A stretch of DNA of 64,000 nt, taken from Haliclona indistincta (taxonomy: Eukaryota > Porifera > Demospongiae > Haplosclerida > Chalinidae). How positions within the stretch are numbered: position 1 is the first letter of the stretch; each line of letters opens with the position of its first letter. Location: NCBI GenBank assembly GCA_964017065.1, contig OZ024787.1:6569301-6633300 (forward strand), written 5' to 3'. Of the stretch, positions 13,601-24,091 are shown piece by piece. The notes below the pieces were generated by a model that saw only the letters and a program-made list of their open reading frames with translations, made no database searches and was not told the DNA's origin. Made by a program: the position numbers and the translations under genes.

Positions 13601-16600
13601 CTGACAGTTTGTCTTGCGATTTCTACAACATGCAGTATGCTAGCTGTTCCAAACTAGCACTGTTTTTTCCTGGCATGTCAAAGTTTACGACCATGTACTA
13701 AACTCTGAGTTGGCCACTCCCTCTTCGGAACTGAAGCCGCTTAAGTGCTGCGACCTCGTCATTTTTCAGCCAATTTTGGTCTTCGTTTAGCCCTGGTGAC
13801 TGATACAAAAACCTGGTGGTGTCCAGGTGAGCAAACAGCATAGTTTAGACCATATTCTATGCCCAAGTATGCATTTCCGGTAGGGCTGAAACGAATAGTG
13901 ATTTCTACTATTCGAATAGTTGCTGCCTAAACGAACGATTATTCGAATAATCTCTCATTATTATTCATTATTATTAATCAACTTCAACAATTACATTACA
14001 CATTAGTAGTAGGGAGGTTCTTGTTCAAAAAGACCAGCATATTGACATTTTCTGGCTTCAGGCTAGATCTAAGCTTAGTAATTAAAGTAAAGTAAAAAAG
14101 CTTTAATAAAAAAACTGAAAAGTGTAGGGATGACTCTTAAAAAAGGAAAGGAACAAGATGGGATGATGCTTGCAAAAGTAAAGGAACAAGATGGAATAAT
14201 GCTAAGCTTGCAAATGTAAAAGTCCCAAGTATCCCTACATCAGCGGCTTGCTGCAACACAACTGACAAATACGGAATCCTCTTCCTATACCTTTATAATC
14301 GTCGATTACTTCATCGGACTGCGTCCTCCAAACTCAGCTACCTGCAGCTTATTTACAACTGTCAACTACTTCATTGGACTGCGTCCTCCTAAACACAGAT
14401 ACCTCTAGTTATTTACAACCGTCAATTACTTCATCGGACTGCGTCCTCCAAACACAGATACATCTAGTTATTTACAACTGTCAACTACTTCATTGGACTG
14501 CGTCCTCCTAAACACATATACCTCTAGTTATTTACAACCGTCAATTACTCCATCGGACTGCGTCCTCCTTCAAGCCGCTGATGTAGGGATACTTGGGACT
14601 TTTACATTTGCAAGCTTAGCATTATTCCATCTTGTTCCTTTACTTTTGCAAGCATCATCCCATCTTGTTCCTTTCCTTTTTTAAGAGTCATCCCTACACT
14701 TTTCAGTTTTTTTATTAAAGCTTTTTTACTTTACTTGTTCCTGTTACTTTTTTGATCACTATCAGTTTGAACTTATTAGTTGTATTCTATGATAGATGCT
14801 ATTTCATTTTGACAACTCTGTGAGCAGCAGTTACTAGTCTAGCAGATGTGAACGTGCACAGGGTCTGGAGAGTAAAGAGTGTAGTTTAAAATAATGTTTA
14901 ATACTACCAATCATTCATTGAAAGGTTTAAAATAGTAAAGAGGTTAAGGACGCAGACAGCAAAATATCAAGTCCAGGTATGATTTGACAACATGATACTT
15001 GTTAGTACAGTAATGGATGAAGCCAGAGACTAATACTGACAATTAACTCATGATGCTGCAAGCCTAATAGTAGAAGCACGCCTAGTAGAACCTTGTTGAT
15101 GTCAATATCACACTCACAGAGGCTTCTAGTCCTTTACAACTTACGCTGCGTGGTGTAGGAACCTTACTGTGCGTAGAATCTCAGTTGCTGCCGGTAACTG
15201 AATCGTTCACGTCTGGGTATGTCAGTTTTAACCCGCCATCTGAAGCTTTAACGAACAGATCAGTGTTACTTAGGGTATATTACTGCTCTAGACAAATTTC
15301 ATACCTCTGGCTTGCGCGCTGAAGCGTCCAGAGCAGAGACAAAACGCAGTATCGGTCGAGATGGCTGCAAAACTAATGTGGGCGGAGTTAATGATACGAG
15401 CGACAAGAGGGTTAATTATTTAATGGCGTCTTCAGTCCAAAACGGCCCAAAAACCCTGTTTTTCAAGGATTACTCGCTTCTGGTAGTGTTTATTGCCTAT
15501 CTAAGAAGTAAGTGCACTATTCCAGATATATACACGTACAATTGTGCAGGTTTGGTAGTGATTCGTTCACTCAGGACAGTGCTAGGCTCGTTCAAAGAAG
15601 AAAGAAAGAAGAAGAAGAAGAAGAAAGAAGATGAACAATTCGCGTGGGCGGCGATTTTAGTTTACCACTTTAGAAACGTCTGTCAGCTTCGCCAAAGGTA
15701 TTTCCATGCTCAGAACAATCGTCTGATCAATCCTAGATGTATGGAATCTCGAGAAACGCTAAAACAACGAAGATCTGCGACGGCTCTCTGAGAGTCGCCA
15801 TCTTGATTTTCATCGTCAAGCAAGCAGTCCCGGCGACTTTCATAGACTTCCTACAAGCGCTTACACTTCAGATTCACTTAGAGACAGTTAAAATGCAGCA
15901 GAAATGTATAACAATAGAGATATGTGCGAAAACTCATTTTCACACATCAGTAGCCGCCATCTTAGTTCGAGGTCATCCCTACATATCATTGCCGATCGGC
16001 AATGATAATACTTCCAGAGGTGGAAAATACTCTTTCTGCTGGCACAGACGTAGCAGGGACACACATCAACCTTTTTGCAAGCTTTGCCACTCTGGGGAAT
16101 CTTTCATGATGTCTTCTCCACCATTCAAGAGCGTTTGAGTCTGGGTCAAGTGTAGGTTCCTTTATGAATTGCTGGAGTTCATCACCACTGGTAGCAATTG
16201 CTGGTTGCTTGGAGGAAGTTCCGAGAAGAAAATGCATAGCACTATCCTTTGATTTCTTGGTGGGTGGTTCCTCTGCTTCTTTACTCAAACTATCATCCAT
16301 TAGAGAGATAAGCTCTTCGCGCACTGCAACTCTCTGCTCTGCATCAAGAAAAGGTAAGTGGGAGTATCGAGGATCAACCGCAGCACAAAGGACTGGAATA
16401 GAATCCGATGAAGGGATAAACCTTTGTCGTAATTCTCGAGCTACTACCCTCTTGAAGGTCTTTACTGCTGACACATCATCTTCAGAAACAACCAAATGAT
16501 TGGAGAGAAGCCCATTGATTACTGAGTAAACTATGGAGCAAGATACATTCAGGTCTGAACTAAAGACTGTTGTAGCCATCTGAAGAGGCTTAAGAGCAGT

Positions 16601-19600
16601 TACCAGTTGTGACAGCAATTCCCATTGGCTTTCTTTTAGATCCAGGTGCCGGTGTTCTGGCTTGGTGATGGTAGGGTCATGGATAGTAGCATAAATGGCT
16701 ACACGTTGCTCAGCTAGACGGTCTAGCATAAAATAAGTTGAGTTCCAGCGTGTGGATACATCCTGAATTAAATGATGTTGTGGAACTTCTAGCTGCACTT
16801 GCTTCTCTCTGAGGCCTGACATGGCTACTACGCTATGTTTGAAGTGGCCAACAATCTTCCTCGCTATAGCTGTCATTTGGGTTATTGCCGGTGTATCCAG
16901 TCCAGAATTTATGCACAACTGAAGAGTGTGTGCAACACAGCCAAAGTGGGGCCAACCAGTTTGCTCTAGTCCATTAACAGCATTAGCCGCATTGTCATGA
17001 ACACAACCTGCTATGTGTTCTTTTGGAATGGACCAATCATCGGCAGCTTTGGTGAGTCTTTCAGCAATGTTCTTTCCAGTATGCCGCTCTGGCATTTCAT
17101 CAGTCAATAGTACATTGCTGCATAGCTCCCACGAGTCATCAATGAAGTGAGAAGTCAATGTCATGTAGCCTTGAGTAGCAGCGCTTGTCCAGATATCTGT
17201 CGTGAAAGCATCATTCTCACAGCTGGAGATTTTTTCAATAAGCTTTTCTCTCTCTGTGTTGTAAAGACGACGACAAACAGTAGCTATATGTGTGTGCGAA
17301 GGAATGCTGTATCCTGGTTCCATGTAGCTCATCAGAGACTTAAATCCACTGCCTTCGACCATATTTATTGGACGCAGATCTCTTGCTACCATCTCTGCTA
17401 TTCTCCTAGTTATTTCTGTACTTCTCGCAGTAGGACATTTCTTAGAAAGTACAAAGTCGTCCATAGTACGGTTCTTACTCGTAGAGCTAGAGTCAGCAGA
17501 TGCTTGATACTTGTCCGGATGCTTGCTTGTAAGATGGCTCTGCATTGACGATGTGCCACCGTGATATGCCAATACAGTTTCCTTTGGGTACGCACAGAGG
17601 CTACATTTAACGTTCTTCTCGCCTATCTTCTCGAAATACTCCCAAACAGGACTTTTCAGACGCTTGCTACTCGCTCGACTACTCGTCATATTGACTCGAC
17701 CATCACGCGTGCACGCTCACGTGCGCAACGTGGTGGGCGTGTCGATTATTCGAATAATAAAACAAAAGTCGAATAGTAGTATTAAACGAGTGAATATTCG
17801 AATACTGCACTATTCGTTTCAGCCCTAATTTCCGGGCATCCTGAAGCCCCAAAAATGCCGAAAGCGGCGAGGGGCTCCGCCCCTTCGAACCCCGGGGGGG
17901 AGAGTGGGGGGAGCGCGGCGAAAAACAGTGGGTTTTTTCAGGTAAAGTTAGCTTTTGCAATTAAACTTTATTTGACCTTTCTAGACCACTTTTCACACTA
18001 TTTATGACGTCTACAGTAGGTGGAGCCAATTATGACGGCTAAAGCCGCTATAGGCCCTAAAGGGTTAATGAATTTTTGTCAAAATTTGCAAATCTTACTG
18101 GAAATGCTCCAAAAGTGTTAGAAATGAACTCTAAGTGTTCTAAATAATCGTTTGAGGCAGTTTCTGAGAGAAATAGAGGGCGAAGAATTTTAATGTTGTT
18201 AAAGTTTGTGTAAGAGTACTGCTGAGTGTTGTTCGCCATCAAAGATTGCCCTTTCGCTGTTCAGAGCCACGTAAGAAACAACTTTAGCACCCCAAACACA
18301 AACGCTATTAATTTTCTTTGTTTACAAAATCCATCGTTGCTTAGCTACTCGTGGCTATACACTAAAATAGTTAGACGACTCGGTCAATGGGATCTACGCT
18401 GTTTAGAAACCTCGGCCGGGTTATGTAATGACCTCGCTACGCTCGGTCGTCACAATAAACCCGCCTCAGTTTCTAAACAGCGTAGATCCCATTGGCCGAG
18501 TCGTCTAACTATTTTAGAGTTACTGTATAGCCTTGGCGTCTAACTTATATTTGGATTTCTCGGGCTTTGCCCTCGGTATCCAAATTCCCATATACACCTC
18601 TACCTCGGTGTATAACCTACATTTATTGACTTGTGTAATACTTTCACCATAATTTATTATTCATTTTAGTGTTCAGTGGCAGCGTGTCAGAGCTGTTCAG
18701 TTATTTACAGAACACATCATCACTAAGCATTATAGTATTGGATTGGAAACATATGGAAAGAGACTAGACTTTGTGAGTACATTCAGTCATTGTGTTCTAT
18801 TATTTGTCTCTCCTCCATCTTTGCTCAGGGTCTAGAGACCAGATGTGACTTTACAAAAGATGATATGGTTGCTATTGTACAGAGGACTCTGCAAGCTATG
18901 GAAGGAGAACTAGAGAAAAAGAAAAAGTGAAACTTCAAGCTAACTTACCTTAGGCTGTATAAATTAAATTTTCTAATTTTGGTCCCCTTGATGGTCAATT
19001 TTGAAGATCGGTGTTCATAATAAAATTACAGGGCCGCTTTTGTGACTTTTGTCAATATCTATCCAGTAGTCAATTTATTGACCTTAAATGTCTGCAGGAT
19101 AACATATGTACAATAACCTGGTCGCCTAGTTATTTTTTCAATTTCTGTTCGACCAGAAATAAAAAATTAACTTTATGTGGTCTTAATTTTGTTTTTCTCT
19201 TTAACAGACTAGACAACCATGCAATGGCCTCCATCAGGGAATCATGTAGAGCCTTCTTCATGGAGCTGGTGTCTACACTGTGCTTTGGACAGACCACTCT
19301 CCCAGAGCCTGCTCTCATTAAGAGATTAATGAACATTGTGTTTAAAGATAATGACAAGACAAAAGAGTTCACATATTCTCACAAATCAGCAGCTGATAAA
19401 CAACCAGTGATAAGATCATTCCTACTACAACTACTGATGGAACATGAGTGAGTACAACATTGATATTTCTGCTACATATGTACATGATTGGAAACATAAA
19501 CACCCGTTTTTGTTCTTAATCTCATCAAAATTAGTGCCAATCCGTTTGTGCATTGTGATCTCTCTCTCTCTCTTATAGTACTGAACGTGTGCGAGTTTAT

Positions 19601-22600
19601 TTAGAAGATTACTTTGAGCGATCACAATCTTGTCATATCGTGGAACTAGAGCACCTCTCAATGCTTTGTATTCAGTGCTTCGAGGTGAGTATAGCAAAGC
19701 CTGCCAAGACTAAGTATTGGATTGGCCAGGCCAGGCCTGTCCATCCTTGCCTTTTTATGTATGCACTGTCTATACTACAATTTTCTTCATACAGGATGCT
19801 CTATTCAAACAGTATATACAGTATACTCTACAGCAGAGAATCAACCATTCACTACAGCTACTGAAGGATGGTAGTGAGGGGATGATGTCTCACTCCTTCC
19901 CTGCCCTGCCCTATCTGGAGGCAGTGGCTAAGCTGAGATACAGTCTATCAGTAGTTGCTGAATTACTACACACACAGCTAACAGCAGGAAGAGGAGAAGG
20001 AGGCCATTATCATACTCATGAAGCTCGCCTGCTCATAGAGGAGACTAAGCAATGTTGCTCCATTCCACAGCTCAACCAGGAGGAGGCAGGGCCTGGTGTG
20101 TACCTAGTGAAGCTACTGATGAGACAATATGGTCCATCCTTTCTGACCACCCTCACTAGTGACCCCGCCCTCCAGTGGGTGGTGCCTGAACACCTCAGAC
20201 AATCTGATGACAAGGTACCTAATTTTCTTCATTACTTCACTTGTATCAAGCACTCTGATATACTTATAGAAGAGTCAAAGAACAGACAGGTTTGTCATCT
20301 ATGATCCACACTACCCTCAACTACGCACTGCACTACTGGATACTGCTTATGGTCAACAAATGGAAGGTCTGAAGGAATTCTGCCAGGTGAGAAATGCTGA
20401 GTTTTTCACATTTCTCTACCTTGTCTACTCAGGGACTCACTCTCAGTGAGTCAGTACCTGTGTTACTGGCAGTGTATGAGGTAGTCACACAGAGTCACTC
20501 ATATCGTCAGCAATCCAAACACATTGATGTGAGTGTGTCAATTTTATTTCCTATAACCAGTCCTACACATACCATTTGTACTACAATGCATGGGTGTATT
20601 AAAGGTGCCGACACACCTCCAAATCTCATACACTCACGACTGGGTAGTTAGAAGGCAGCTAAATCACACCCATGAATTGCTTTCAATATAATTTATGTGC
20701 AAAGTCTCGGTGTTCCTCAACAAATGTTCGCTTCTAGCCAGGAATAAATGTTCGCTTGTCGATACACACTATGGCTAGCCAACAGGAAATGATGCAATTG
20801 ACTCAGCTCACTTATGAGCACACAATGCCTTGAGCGAGCGATGCCAAACGGTTCGGAATACAAAATACCTTGGGAACGCTGACTGGCTCCGCTCCTAGGC
20901 ATGCAACGCCTTCGAGCGAGCGATTCCTGGATTGCAAATGGGCACACAATGCCTTTAAACAGCAACGGCCACTTCGAATACACAGTGTAGACGCACAATG
21001 CCACCACATACAGTAGGACACCTAGCTAGCTGTAGATTCGATACAGCACAGCACAGTGAGACCTTAGCTACCTAGCTAGCCATCTTGCTGCGCACGAGGC
21101 ATAGAATGTGCACCCATGCATTGTAGTCAAACCAGATAAACTCCACCTACCTTGGGTTGCCGGATATATACTCGGCACTTAATTAATCAACAGCCTCATG
21201 TATATCCTGTAATCTGCAGTAGGTGTAGTTTATCGATAACATACCACACACCACATTCAACACAGGATGAGGTAGTTGGAGAAATATCCAGCTTTATGAA
21301 GAACCTGACCACACTTAACAGAGAGGTGCATGTGTGTTATATGTGTATTCCAATTATTTTTTCCTTTTCTTTTTTAGCTCAAGTGGACAGCTGAGGCTCT
21401 CATCAGAAACACTCAAGGAGGGCAATTAGATGCTCTGTGTTGTCGACCTGGTCACTCCCCTCATGCTATCCTCCTATCAGGTGTAGTGGTACACACTGCT
21501 ATCACCATCTACAGTAGGAGCACACTGGACATCATGACACCACTGTTCAATATGTTAGAGAAACCAGGAGATCTACAGGTATATAGTATATTAGATATTG
21601 ATGACACTTGACATGTTCACTATAGCAAGCATATCTACCAACCATGCCACAAGATGCACTACCTGAAGCACGGCGTATATTAGGAGGATCATTTTATGGT
21701 ACAATGTCTACTACATTACTCGGTGTGCATATAACTTTGTCTCTTCTCTACTATAGAATGTGCCAGAGGTCATCCATACTTCATCAGTGAGGTAAGTGAC
21801 TAATACTAATTGGCTACATAATGACATGATGAAACACATACAGTGTGATCATGCCATGGAGGAGAGCACATGTCCAGTATGTGGGTCTGGAATCAGTGGG
21901 AAAAGTCATGCACTAAGAAGTGACAACAAAGTGGCAAGACAGTTAGAACATGAGTCACTGGCTGTTTAGTAGATTTCACCATGTTTCCTTGTTGCCTTCT
22001 TTAGAATGGACAACACTCAGACAGGCCATGCTCTTGGTCCTCCTGAGCAGCGTGAGACTATTCCCTCTCCAGAGCGCAGTCTCTCACCAGCAGCATGTGC
22101 CATCCTCAGAGCCATCATGCACTCAGCACTACTCTGGGCTACCTGCAACAATGAGGTCTATACCATTACAGATCAGTGTATCTCAACTTTTATCTTCATC
22201 CACTAGAATGCAATGGAAGGTCTCAACCAGCTCATTCATGCAGCTGTGAGACCTCATGATATGGCTGGGTTCTTCTGGCGCCATCTTGAACATGATATCA
22301 CCATGCTGGGGAGGGCAGTTGGGAGGAGTGAGGATGATGTTTGCCTTCTCCTTCATCTCATTCTCAAGAACATGGCATTGAAGACTCCTGCTTCAAGTCA
22401 GTCGTGGTCTTCATCAATAATCTACTTCTTCCCATCTACTCACAGGCAGTGGTATGCAGGTGTATGCTAGTTTGCTAGCAACTAATGCAAGAGAACAATG
22501 GGAGAAGTGTTTTGAACAAGAGTACATACAACCAGTATTAGCAGTGAGTTAATAAAGAAATAGAGTGTGTAGGGAGTTAATCAATCCGCAATTTACAGGG

Positions 22601-23749
22601 TCTAGACAAACAGATAGGAGGTGCCATGAATCTCATAGCCAATGACAAGAAAGAAGGTACATGTAACAGCTATATCTACTGTATGCATTATTCATTACCT
22701 CTGCACAGATCGTGATCGTTTGTTCTGTACTGTATATGAGAAGTCCTCCATACCCTCCTCCTCTCTCCTCCCTCACCTGTGGACCTATCGCTCTCGTATC
22801 ACTCTAGAGCATCTGTTCCAGACCTTGCAGGCACAGAAGATGAAGGACACTTGTCCAATACTACACGAGTTCCTGAAGGAGGTGAGTGAGACTGTGCTGT
22901 ATTATGACCACCCTATGTCATTCTCTTGTCAGGAGTCCATATTGCGAGCCACACGTTATCTTCCTGAATTGGTACAACTACAGAAACAGATGTTCGATTT
23001 CAGTCATCGACGACTAGACAGGAAGGAGGCGGCCAAGCTGCCAGTACGAGACTATATCAAGAGCTTGAAGAATGGTGTGTGAATACAGTATTGAAATGTA
23101 TTACATATCTTAATAGAACACAAGAGAAACCAATTCCGTGAGCAATTGAAGTGTGTTAAGATAGTTTGGGATCTTGTAAAGGACAAACTTTCAGAATATG
23201 GTGAGTGTCTAATGTGTGACTGTTGTACATGTACACATGCCATCTCAGCTCGAGTGCGTGTTCCTGAGGAATATCTTGGTATGGTGATATCAGAGGAGCT
23301 CAAGGTGGAGTGGTTCATACCCACACTGACTGGTCCTGGGGTAGTGACTGTGGCCATGTTGGACCTGCTGGTTGGAGCTCACAATGACTTCATTGAGAAG
23401 AGCCATGCTGTGCTCAAGAAGAGACAAAGAACTGAGTGAGTACCAATTGGTCATTACATGGGCATAATATCATTCTTTTGCTTCCAGTATGAGCTGGAAG
23501 GAGCAGAGGATTCCTGTACCTCATGTACAGCTGTGTCATCTTCTGGACTATGAGCATCAGTTGCTGTCCATCGTTCTCTCTCACTGTCGCTACTCACTCA
23601 GACACGGTCATGGACAGGACATCAGATATGACCTGCCAGCACTGGAGAAACACATTGTGGATCGGTTCATTCACGGTAAACCACTTCTTGTGTTGGAGAT
23701 ACCTCAAGTAGTGTATCGGAGAGATGTCCACACTGCACAAGAAGACTAA
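7692..23749 (+). CDS. RNF213-like copy 1: 5'- and 3'-truncated AAA+/E3 ligase paralogue
   Basis: This is a tandem partial duplicate of the gene at 27886-63932. I read 35 exons: 7692-7916, 7974-8104, 8153-8287, 8332-8515, 8583-8665, 8719-8962, 9021-9128, 9180-9265, 9317-9484, 9565-9922, 9974-10110, 10173-11215, 11459-11637, 11694-12079, 18670-18772, 18829-18926, 19208-19447, 19579-19684, 19795-20214, 20270-20386, 20433-20528, 21266-21325, 21378-21578, 21626-21698, 21757-21791, 21844-21941, 22005-22155, 22207-22396, 22446-22543, 22599-22656, 22709-22881, 22933-23074, 23117-23200, 23249-23435, 23488-23749. They sum to 6,459 bases (2,152 residues). The product begins at the AAA4 Walker B half (VVLDEVGLAD), so it lacks both Walker A motifs, and carries the E3 region with the RZ finger but no RING. 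The first in-frame ATG is at 7698. The last exon ends early by a deletion. Every length difference from copy 2 is a multiple of three. Whether it is expressed, or has 5' exons outside the window, cannot be told from here. Confidence 0.85.
11255..11444. mobile_element. Short MITE in intron (CCGTATAGCC family)
   Basis: The termini are ACCGTATAGCCGGTTATTTTC and the complement of GAAAAAAACCGGCTATACGGT, about 190 bases apart. It sits in the intron between the 1,043-base exon and the 179-base exon of copy 1. Copy 2 has only a 51-base intron there (55350-55400), so the insertion came after, or was specific to, this copy. Related termini occur at 61180-61360 and, as fragments, near 32034 and 33960. 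Confidence 0.75.
12080..12967. other. First part of the expanded 6.6 kb intron of copy 1
   Basis: The corresponding intron of copy 2 is only 57 bases (56016-56072), so nearly all of this is inserted material. I see short direct repeats of the type CGTAGAGCGTAGACCGTAGAGCG near 12300-12345 and a small hairpin at 12510-12550 (GGCTACTACAGCTCGTAGTAGCC). The open frames on the minus strand are short and unlike known proteins. No gene is called. Confidence 0.6.
12968..13553. mobile_element. TTAA-flanked MITE, piggyBac-like family, diverged copy
   Basis: It begins TTAACCCTTTAATTACTAAA and ends CATAAAGGGTTAA, with TTAA on both edges (12968-12971 and 13550-13553). The middle resembles the 331-883 element (CTCCCACTTCGGAAGTCAAGCC, GTGCAGCATCCTCGTCA). 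It shares its right TTAA with the next element, so two insertions abut. There is no coding capacity. Confidence 0.7.
14086..15985. mobile_element. Composite foldback element nested in the hAT transposase gene
   Basis: A foldback with arms of about 165 bases occupies 14086-14740: AAGTGTAGGGATGACTC on the left, and its complement before TCATCCCTACACTTTTCAG on the right. It is followed by a non-coding body to GCCGCCATCTTAG and TCATCCCTACA at about 15983. This is the same architecture as the elements at 6135, 42270 and 58848, with different arm sequence. The insertion splits the last coding stretch of the hAT transposase. A perfect 20-base palindrome (TCATTGCCGATCGGCAATGA, 15986-16005) lies at its edge, within the hAT frame. 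Confidence 0.7.
14290..14575. repeat. Tandem repeats of about 59-60 bases in the foldback spacer
   Basis: About five units share TTATTTACAAC.GTCAA.TAC followed by TTCAT.GGACTGCGTCCTCC and end in ACACAGATAC.TCTAG. Alternate units agree better with each other (ACTGTCAACTAC against ACCGTCAATTAC), suggesting that a two-unit block of about 119 bases was duplicated. They sit between the two arms of the foldback and encode nothing obvious. Confidence 0.75.
15986..17689 (-). pseudogene. hAT transposase, BED finger type, ORF interrupted near the C-terminus
   Basis: The 567-residue frame starts at the ATG at 17689. It opens with a BED zinc finger (CSLC at residues 30-33, then H-x4-H at about 52-57), continues through an RNase H-like hAT core (HFGCVAHTLQLCI, TRWNSTYFML), and enters the hAT dimerisation domain (SVPAERVFSTSG) before stopping at 15986. 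The expected remaining residues lie on the same strand at about 14010-14075, where the frame reads LRSSLKPENVNMLVFLNKNL. A nested insertion therefore separates the last part of the dimerisation domain. The protein probably cannot form its normal C-terminal interface. Mobility of this copy is doubtful. Confidence 0.9.
18357..18525. repeat. Long near-perfect hairpin
   Basis: CTAAAATAGTTAGACGACTC at the left and its complement at the right enclose arms of about 65 bases around a 40-base centre that is itself palindromic in part (GACCTCGCTACGCTCGGTCGTC). It is probably a small foldback transposon in the same 6.6 kb intron. No coding capacity is seen. Bases 18069-18356 and 18526-18669 hold nothing I recognise. 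Confidence 0.7.
20580..21127. mobile_element. MITE in copy 1 intron (ACTACAATGCATGGGTG termini)
   Basis: The ends ACTACAATGCATGGGTG and CACCCATGCATTGTAGT are perfect complements, 548 bases apart. The inside is AT-moderate and non-coding. It interrupts the intron between exons 20433-20528 and 21266-21325. The equivalent intron of copy 2 carries an unrelated insertion (58848-59966). Confidence 0.8.
21757..21941 (+). other. RZ-type zinc finger exons of copy 1
   Basis: Two exons (21757-21791 and 21844-21941) encode ECARGHPYFISE then CDHAMEESTCPVCGSG. The Cys, His, Cys, Cys, Cys order matches the RZ finger that vertebrate RNF213 needs for ubiquitylating lipid A. Next to copy 2 (CGRAYVESTCPVCGSGIGG), copy 1 has DH for GR and SG for GG, but every presumptive metal ligand is kept. 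Confidence 0.85.
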
Positions 23750-24091
23750 GCATCTCTACTGATGATCACTTACAAAAACTGTATAAATTGTATATGTTCT
23801 TATCACACAATACGTTAGAATAATATGTATACACTTGCTCTTATCGTGTTTTAGTTTAGTGTGTAGCTTAATGATTTAGTGACAGTATTATTGTGTGATT
23901 TGATCTGTTTCTCAGTCAACAAACAAGTATTACACGTACAGAGAATGTGTTATACTTTAGGTCGAGTTGAGCATGTTCAAAGCATTTACCAGGACGGGCC
24001 ACGCCCATCTAGTACTGCTTTAACTACAAGGAGCACAGAGAATTAGTGTCCAGCAGTAAACAGATGCATTCAGGTTGTGAATGAGTGATAG
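23750..24091. other. Short convergent intergenic region
   Basis: This lies between the end of RNF213-like copy 1 (plus) and the ankyrin gene (minus). Its first 45 bases (GCATCTCTACTGATGATCAC to ACTGTATAAA) match the stop-codon region and 3' UTR of copy 2 at 63921-63953, showing that copy 1 still carries the original gene end. I see no canonical AATAAA on either strand. Confidence 0.6.

Larger units (their letters stand above)
13881..17827 (-). mobile_element. hAT DNA transposon with 8-base target duplication
   Basis: The terminal inverted repeats are TAGGGCTGAAACGAATAG at 13881 and CTATTCGTTTCAGCCCTA ending at 17827. The flanking bases ATTTCCGG at 13873-13880 and 17828-17835 are identical, giving the 8-base duplication typical of hAT elements. 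Subterminal ATTCGAATA motifs recur near both ends. The element is 3,947 bases long, of which about 1.9 kb (14090-15985) is a later nested insertion. It encodes a BED-finger hAT transposase on the minus strand. Confidence 0.92.
13550..18068. mobile_element. TTAA-flanked MITE split by a hAT insertion
   Basis: The left end TTAACTCTTTAGTGACTGAA at 13550 and the right end ATAGGCCCTAAAGGGTTAA at 18068 are the two ends of one element of about 560 bases. It is broken at 13880 and resumes at 17828. Removing the hAT element and one copy of its 8-base target duplication restores colinearity with 331-883. This dates the hAT insertion as younger than this MITE. Confidence 0.75.

Noticed and set aside
14290..14575. 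Regular repeats resembling a CRISPR array
   Set aside because: Units of about 60 bases are contiguous with no unique spacers, no cas genes are present, and the DNA is eukaryotic.
15312..15791. 159-residue open frame with a Lys-rich run
   Set aside because: It lies wholly inside the body of the nested composite repeat and crosses a GAAGAAG tract. It has no recognised domain, and a related repeat copy at 1480-2060 does not keep the frame.
18829..18926. Stop codon after the KKKK-encoding exon of copy 1 as a disabling mutation
   Set aside because: The TGA follows the GT donor (AAAAA|GTGAAAC). The exon ends in the same phase as copy 2, so splicing bypasses it.
19011..19207. Cysteine-rich open frame (FCDFC.. 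KCLQDNIC) just before an E3 exon of copy 1, as a candidate RING
   Set aside because: It lacks the central Cys-x-His and second C-x2-C of a RING and is absent from copy 2. The E3 exon is reached through a normal splice acceptor at 19207, so this is intron sequence.
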